Program-made: the position numbers and the translations under genes
Shown: in pieces, positions 58,084-64,000 of the stretch
Layout of the letters: every line of letters begins with the position of its first letter
Numbering within the stretch: the first letter of the stretch is position 1
Notes under the pieces: model-generated
Seen by the model: the letters and a program-made list of their open reading frames with translations, nothing else
What the model was told of the DNA's origin: nothing
The model's database searches: none
From: Casuarina equisetifolia
Lineage: Eukaryota; Streptophyta; Magnoliopsida; Fagales; Casuarinaceae
Assembly (NCBI GenBank): GCA_028551475.1
Contig: CM052360.1
Location: 23,506,682-23,570,681, forward strand
DNA: 64,000 nt
Direction of reading: 5' to 3'

Positions 58084-59000
58084 GACACCTTTTAGGATAT
58101 GGTCACAATTGACTAATGAACAGGAAGGATCTTTACTTGGTTGTGGTCTGTTTCTTAGGAAATATCAATCTGCCCATGACGCGATTTTCCACCATAGATA
58201 TAATAGTTGAAGAGTTTAAAGATAAAGATCATGGTCGTGAGTATTGAGAAAAGGACATCAATAACTATTAACAGTTTCACTAGCCACGAACTCAATCTCA
58301 AGCGAAGATTTAGGAGAATTTTGTCACTGCATTCAAGTAGGAGAATTGTGTGAATTTTTCCTTTTTAAATAAATTTATTAAAATACTCTTTTCGTTTTGA
58401 TTCCATTAAATTTTAAGGATATTTTTTCATGAGAAAACGAGAGAAAAAAATTAAAAATTATAATGAGATACACTTTTTCATGCACTTAATGAGCCGACGA
58501 TCTATTAATCAATTGACCATCAGGGTTCAGTAGTGTTGAACATGTTAAATGAGATATTTACAGATTTGACAAATGAACGAGGGGTGCGGTCAAAAATTTT
58601 CTTGGGTGCTGTCTACTCTTCGTAAAAGTCGGTGTCCTTGTGACGTGATTGAGGTGGATGACACTGCTAGAAAAGCACAAAACATACGGCGTCCAACAAA
58701 GAGAGGTCTAGGACATGTGTACAAATTTGACTAATGAATGACGCGGTTTTCTTTTATAACAGGTCAAAGCAAAAAACATACTGCTTCCAGTAAAGAAGGG
58801 TTGGTAAGCTGCGCAGAAGGTGATGTTCTACCAACGAGGAGGTTGTGTTTTTCCAACTCTTCCCACACGGCACGCCAAGTTTTAAAATGTCCGGGCCGCT
58901 CAGCCAGCATGGCAAGATTGACATTGACTGCAGATGCATATAAAGTGTGTACAATGAAGAAATTAGTAACTAACATGGAAAGAACACTTTCAAGCTGAAA
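58084..59000 (+). promoter_or_regulatory. upstream modules, copies c (two or three W-box motifs and a TATA box)
   Basis: W-box motif TTGACTAATGAA at 58,109 and again at 58,727, with a variant ttgacaaatgaacg near 58,565. TATAAA at 58,939-58,944 within gatgcatataaagtgtgt. 58,380-58,620 repeats 56,860-57,060. The stretch is therefore itself a small array of upstream-module pieces. No LRK10L exon follows on the plus strand. Confidence 0.45.
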
Positions 59001-59059
59001 AAAAACAAAAATAAAAAAAGAGCTGCTGGTAGCCCAGGGAACTACTAGCGACTTAAATA

Positions 59060-59440
59060 TATAATATAAAGTTGGTCAAGAGGTTAATGTCATGTACGAA
59101 GGTTTCAACAGAATTTAGTAATTTTTTTTTCTTGTAGGGGAAGTGTGTAAATTCTTTCTTCTTAAACAAAGTAACTAAATTTTCATTGTTTTCTTTCTCA
59201 ATGATTACTTTTGCATATTAAGTTAATTAGAAAAAAACCTAAAAATGAAAGAATAATTGTTGAATTTGTTTTCAATTTTCTAAAGGTTTTAAGATCAATT
59301 ACTTTCTTCTAGTTCAAGTACAAGTAAAGGACTTACGAAAAGATTTTGAAAAAAATTTGAACAAAAATTTGATCCATCTGTTGGTTTCCATCAAATAGAG
59401 TTGTTAAAATTAACATAATTGAACATGCAAAATGCTTTAG
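59060..59440 (-). pseudogene. LRK10L 3'-end sliver
   Basis: 59,060-59,350 matches the 3' flank at 35,160-35,400. 59,390-59,440 matches the last preserved kinase codons of copy 4 (the TIVNEF-like stretch on the minus strand, near 35,470-35,510). Homology stops there, so only the extreme end of a minus-strand kinase gene remains. Confidence 0.5.
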
Positions 59441-60860
59441 AACAAATCATGCAAAAGAACAAAAAAAAATTAAATTGATAATTATAGTTCTCAAGTATAA
59501 TATGGCAACAAAATCCACAAGATTACTACTCTTATTCTACCTAAGATATCTTATTTTTGGTTCAAACACCTTACAATCCCTTGTGCATTCATGTACATGG
59601 CACTGGTTGAGGCAAATGGATTAAGAGGAATACTTAATTTTCGTCCAACTTCTAGTTTTGAATCACAACTTTCATAGAAGGATGATCTATTGGGTTTGAT
59701 TGGATGTACTAAAGCCTTATAGTGGCAAGTTTCTTTGCAATTTCAACTTTTCCATCACTTTCAATAAAAAATACTTGTAAATCTTTCTTTTATTCTAGGA
59801 GATTATAGACCATTAGATAATTTGAGATTTTATTACACTATTGTCAACATGCCTTCTCAAAACCAACATGAATTATAGGTTTTATGTTTAAGGTAATACC
59901 TCAAGCTACTTTATGCTTACTAATTTGTTCAAAAGGGGTGATACTTCTTAAACTTAGATTTGGCATTATATTAGAAGTACATTCCTATCTAAAAATTTAC
60001 TTAAAAGAAGGAGAGTCAATCCCCCATATATAAAGAAATTCGAAGTAGGATTTAAAAAATATGAAACTTTGTCACACTATTCTAACTAATGCATTATAAG
60101 AAATTCCAAAAGGGTTTGATTCCAAAAGATTTTTTCCCTTTTTACACATGTGGCCTTAAACTTAATGAATAGGGTTATTTTTTCAGGTATAACTTCGTAA
60201 TATTGTTCTTGAGCTAAATTTTATTATCAAGTCTATACATATGCATGCTATAAAATTATTTGCAATAATTTTTTCATTGCAGAAATCATATTTTATGATT
60301 TTTGTTTTAATTTATTGCGTATTTCAAACATGGGTGGAGAAGGTTCTTGATGACGAAAATATTCTTTCCAATTTCTTTCACTGTAATATAAAGAAGCTGT
60401 ATATTCTACTTTTATGGTTTGTCTCAAACAAGAGAAAAAAAGTCTTTGGAGTAACTTTGATGCTTAAAGTTGTTTATAACAATTCCAAGTCAAGTTGAGA
60501 TTTCCTGGAAATTTACGTGAAAATAATTTTAACGTTTCAACAATCATTGACGTACTCAGTCAATTTGAATTGGTCAAATTTTGAGGATGGTTTTCATGGT
60601 AAGACGCGAGTAATTAATTTATCGTGGGGACCTGCAAGTGTTGACTAGTATTTGCAGTCTCTACAACTATGCTTTTTTAGGATGTGCAAATAATTCATTT
60701 GTGAACCACACATTACCCTCTGCGGTTGTGGTTTATTCCGTGAAAAAATCAGTGTGATCAGTTTCTCACAAAACCACAGCTTTGTAGAAGTTAATCGAGA
60801 GCTCATAGTTATATAAAGGGTTAAGGAAAATTTGCGTAGTTCTTTTTTTTAGGAAAGTTT
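59441..60860. other. no gene recognised
   Basis: AT-rich spacer. A plus-strand frame at 60,241-60,498 has no family resemblance. 60,660-60,760 is a diverged upstream-module piece (ttttttaggatgtgcaaataattc ... gtggtttattcc). Otherwise nothing seen. Confidence 0.45.
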
Positions 60861-61400
60861 GTGCAGGAATATTGAACCCCACGATTACTAAGCCTAATGA
60901 TGAAGCCTTATCGACTGAAGTGTCCATGTCCGACTGCCACAACAACGTCACGCTTCAGTGGTCTACGTGGCACGCCATGTCACAAGTAGTGCCACGTCAG
61001 CCCTCGAAGTCTCCTCTCTCGTGGATCCCAGCCACCAACACCAAGAAATGGAATCTGATCGGAAACCGCAAAGAATCTGATAGGAAACTACAGGAAATCG
61101 TGGTTCAAGATTTCCTGATTCCCAGAAATGATTCTGAGACAAGATCGTCCTAAAATAGAAGATCAACTGGGCGAAAGTCATCAACAAACATTTGCCCAAA
61201 TGAGATTTCTGAAAATATCTCACCAATAACTCAATTAGTTCATATTCTTGTAATTAATCGATTCTCAATCAAGATGTATTATTTCCTTTTAAGTTTGTAC
61301 AGATTTGCCTATAAATCTAGGGCTTGATGTAACCGATTAATCATCGAGTTGAAAACAACTTTTCCTATTTTTGAGACTTGGGAAAAACTTGATTTCATCA
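60861..61400. repeat. probable LTR-type remnant
   Basis: GC-richer start (gtggctacgtggcacgc-like, 'agtgccacgtcagccc'), then a TATA-like cctataaatctaggg near 61,310-61,325 and a run to 'gagttgaaaacaa', a layout typical of plant LTRs. No partner LTR, PBS or certain target-site duplication found. A 93-codon frame across it has no protein resemblance. Confidence 0.35.
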
Positions 61401-62311
61401 ATAGTTTTTCTTATTATAATAAAAATACAGACAATTTGACTATTATTAGAAAAATCAAGAATAACATAAATAATAAAATTTCATCAATCAAGGAAATGTG
61501 ATATATAAATTATAATAAGTTTTTATAAGATTTTTAAAAATTTTTAAATGTATTTTTTGAACATTAATAATAATGTTATATTTTATTTAGTAATATATAA
61601 TACTTGACATTTCATCAAAAAGATAAAAGAAAAAAAAAAAAGAAAAAAGCATACTATGCTGTTGTTTTTACATTTCTTTTTACTAGATAAATTATATCGC
61701 ATGAATTTTACTGTTTATTTACAATTGATTCCAAACATGTCTCAAGTAAAGTTGACATACATCTTACATGTGTACCAATAGGTCATTAACAATTAGAAAT
61801 CAAATCTTGCACGTTCTTAGTGTTTCATACCTAACCAAGTTGAAATAAAAAGTAATCATTCGGGTAGACAAAGGAATTCACAATTTACTTTTGCTTATTT
61901 AGTTGATTACAACATTAGGATATGCTCTAAATTTTGTTTCATATTGAGAATTTTTAGAACCTTGTAAGGAAGCTAATTTCATAGAGAGTTTTTGACAATT
62001 AAAATATTGATCTATCCAATAACTTTTACGTTTAAAGTTGTTTACAACAACAACAAAAAAAAAGTCAAGTTTAAATTTCTTAGAAACTTACTCAAATTTT
62101 CTCGAGTTACTCTTATTATTTTGTTTCGGACAAATTTTAGGATGCTTTTTCATGAGAAAACGTGTGCAAGTAGCTGAAAATAAGAATCAGGTCTACTTTA
62201 TCTGTGCACTCAGCAAGCTAGCAATCAATTAATTCATCACAGGACCATCAGGGTTGAGTAGTATTATATAATGGCACGTTTTAGGACATAAGTACAAATT
62301 TGACTAATGAA
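61401..62311. repeat. duplicated upstream spacer and module, copy d
   Basis: 61,790-62,280 is the closest relative of 33,740-34,260 and lacks the inverted rearrangement seen there, so it shows the ancestral order. It ends aatTTGACTAATGAAC (W-box 62,300-62,305) and then joins sequence shared with 43,169 onward. Confidence 0.65.
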
Positions 62312-62571
62312 CAAGGTCAATTAGGTTCTTATTTAACCGACCAAAGTCCACAACTTTCAATTGGGCAGTGCACGGTGAATCACTTTGTTGACGAAAACCA
62401 CAAACAAGAAGAAATATGATTTCTGGTAGGTCAAATACGCAAACTGCCGTTCCTTGAAGTTTCTCGTCATTCTACTCGCATTCATTTATTTTTCAGGTAT
62501 ATATATATATATATATGGAAAAGTAAAAACAAAAGACAAAAGTACCCTCTGTTCTCTCTCTCCCCCTCTCA
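62312..62571 (+). promoter_or_regulatory. proximal upstream region of LRK10L copy 6
   Basis: Nearly identical to 43,169-43,434: TA repeat (62,498-62,516), then an A-rich stretch and a pyrimidine-rich leader tctctctctccccctctc directly before the ATG. The TA run may double as the TATA region. Promoter role inferred. Confidence 0.45.
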
Positions 62572-63504
62572 ATGGCAAGACGAGTTTCCTTCTCTGCTAG
62601 ACTCACGGCCCTCTTTGTTCTTGTACTACTCCATGAAATCTGCAGTGCTAAGCATTGTCATCACTGTGCTCCTCCTTCCTGCGGTGACATCCGTAACATA
62701 AGCTATCCCTTTCGACTGAAAGACGATCCAAAAAGCTGCGGAGTCCCAAGACACACAATTTCGTGTGAGAAAAACCGTGCAGTGTTGCTCCTCTACGGTG
62801 GAGAATACTACGTACGGCAAATCAATTACGATAACTACACAATCCGAGTGGTGGACCCAGGTATTCAGACCAATAACTTCCTCCGCCCTCGTTATTTTCT
62901 AAACTAGTATAATTTCAGTCATGGAGATTGGCCTTATAATCTGAATTATCCATATACCACATTAGCACCAAGAGAAAATGGGTCAGGAAGTGATTTCGAG
63001 CTGTCAAAGAGTGTGGTTTTCTTGATCTGTGAAAAGCCGGTGAATTCTCCGTTGTATTGCCACATTCTACTTCCTTTGATGATGGAGAGCACTCGTACAA
63101 CTCTTCTTTCTCCGGTTCGAAGAGGTACAGATATGTTCAAGTTGGCAGAATAAATGTAAGTGAAGTGCAGGACCTTTGCCTAGAGGGAATATCTCTGACA
63201 TCTTGGCCGGGATATGATGGCCCAGATATTTACTGTTCAGAAGTCCGCAACGGATTGCAACATGGTTTTGAGCTTTCATGGTCGAGAGTTGGTTTTAAAT
63301 ATTGCAACCGCGAGTTCTATTTCGATAAGTGGAATCATTATCATTGCGGTTTTCTAAGTAATGAGCAACCGCGAGTGCTAGTTCGATTAATTGCATTATA
63401 GTGACTTTCTAATTCCAAGTTTGTAAAAGCTGATATTGTGGTCTTTTATTTTTTATTTTTCCTAATTGTTACAGTATTTCTCGGACCTCTGGCATCCCCA
63501 ATCG
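62572..63504 (+). pseudogene. LRK10L copy 6, ectodomain exon and mini-exon (gene continues past window)
   Basis: The first 111 codons are open: signal peptide MARRVSFSARLTALFVLVLL (cleavage likely after EICSA), then a GUB_WAK domain with CHHCAPPSCGDIRNISYPF, KSCGVPRH, ISCEKNRAVLLLYGGEYYV and YTIRVVDPG. TAG at 62,905-62,907 ends it, at the same site as in copy 5. Beyond the stop the frame continues (YNFSHGDWPYN, PRENGSGSDFELSKSVVFLI), then a 1-base loss near 63,066 shifts it. The WAK-associated part is open from 63,057 (FDDGEHSYNSSFSGSKRYRY, LTSWPGYDGPDIYCSE, YCNREFYFDKW). Donor at 63,358; mini-exon 63,475-63,504 followed by GTAAG; intron to the window edge. The kinase exon would lie beyond 64,000. 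Confidence 0.83.
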
Positions 63505-64000
63505 GTAAGCTTTCTCACGCAAAATATTGTTTGAAGGATAATATAGATTTGAAATAGATTCATCCTGTGGTTATAGAGATGAAAGTTTAATGGAGAGCTT
63601 TGGCACTGGCTAGTCCCAAACTTTTAGTCATTGTTTGGATCCCAACAACAATGGGAAATATGCATATAAAGGGAAGAGTGTCAAATTTCTTGACACTTAG
63701 ATTCCTCAATTGAATAAAAGGAAATTCTTTTTTTGTTTCCCGATTGTTTCAACTAATTACAAAGGATAAGTAACCTAAACATATCTGCACATAATTTCCT
63801 ACCAACCTAATAAACATTCTTTTTAAGATTGCTATCTCGATTAGCAATCTTAATAGCAACATATCCATCCCAACAATAGCCAAAGCACTTTGACAATGCA
63901 AAAAATTGGGCTAATCAAATTAAAATCCATACAAGTAATTTAAGAGCATTTTAATGGTTCTTTTTATGGAAAATTGGCAAATTATTTAATTTTTGACTAA

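Noticed and set aside
1..64000. A complete new biological system such as a biosynthetic cluster or defence operon
   Set aside because: Both strands were read; all recognisable coding sequence belongs to LRK10L relicts, a PTEN2-like relict or retrotransposons.

Overview
The window is nuclear DNA from a flowering plant, most likely a eudicot. It is AT-rich and gene-poor. It carries broken spliced genes with GT/AG junctions, plant Ty1/Copia and L1-type LINE retrotransposons, and several relict copies of the plant-only LRK10L (Lr10-like, 'rust resistance kinase') receptor-kinase family. I cannot name the species. I saw no tRNA, rRNA, CRISPR array, operon or bacterial system, and no clearly intact host gene.

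The backbone is a repeatedly duplicated LRK10L locus. Minus-strand relicts lie at 1.9-2.64, 18.97-19.43 and 35.47-37.82 kb, with a sliver at 59.3-59.44 kb. Plus-strand relicts lie at 20.06-22.1, 43.43-46.47 and 62.57-64.0 kb, the last running off the window. The family layout is recognisable: signal peptide, cysteine-rich GUB_WAK ectodomain, WAK-associated domain, a 30-bp mini-exon, then a transmembrane and kinase exon. Every copy has stops, frameshifts or truncations. The best preserved are the kinase exon at 45.37-46.47 kb (two nonsense codons) and the kinase at 20.98-21.92 kb (one late frameshift). Promoter-like modules with a shared W-box-containing motif and TATA box, and a downstream non-coding module, were copied with the genes and occur several times. 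A decayed PTEN2-type phosphatase relict occupies 0.07-0.91 kb on the minus strand.

Mobile elements inserted into this backbone: a near full-length LINE (about 5.0-10.46 kb, minus) beside a second 5'-truncated LINE (10.50-11.08 kb); Copia-1 (12,195-17,546, TSD CCTAA); a full-length LINE (22,486-27,695, 15-bp TSD); a short LINE tail carrying an RNase H domain (37.84-38.78 kb) in the leader of the 35-38 kb LRK10L copy; an LTR-like unit (39,252-41,178, TSD TAATA) nested in another copy of its own family (38.94-42.22 kb); a 296-bp insertion at an LRK10L splice donor (44,368-44,663); and Copia-2 (48,208-53,836, TSD CATTA).

Because the duplicated blocks are paralogous, one copy often preserves the empty site of a transposon in the other, so events can be ordered. 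The 20-30 kb and 44-55 kb blocks were duplicated before the LINE entered the first and Copia-2 entered the second. I found no convincing new molecular system. The most informative oddities are the splice-donor insertion, a template-switch-like inverted rearrangement at 33.88-34.08 kb, the self-nested LTR-like unit, non-canonical TA..GA Copia termini, and a Copia with near-identical LTRs but many nonsense codons.
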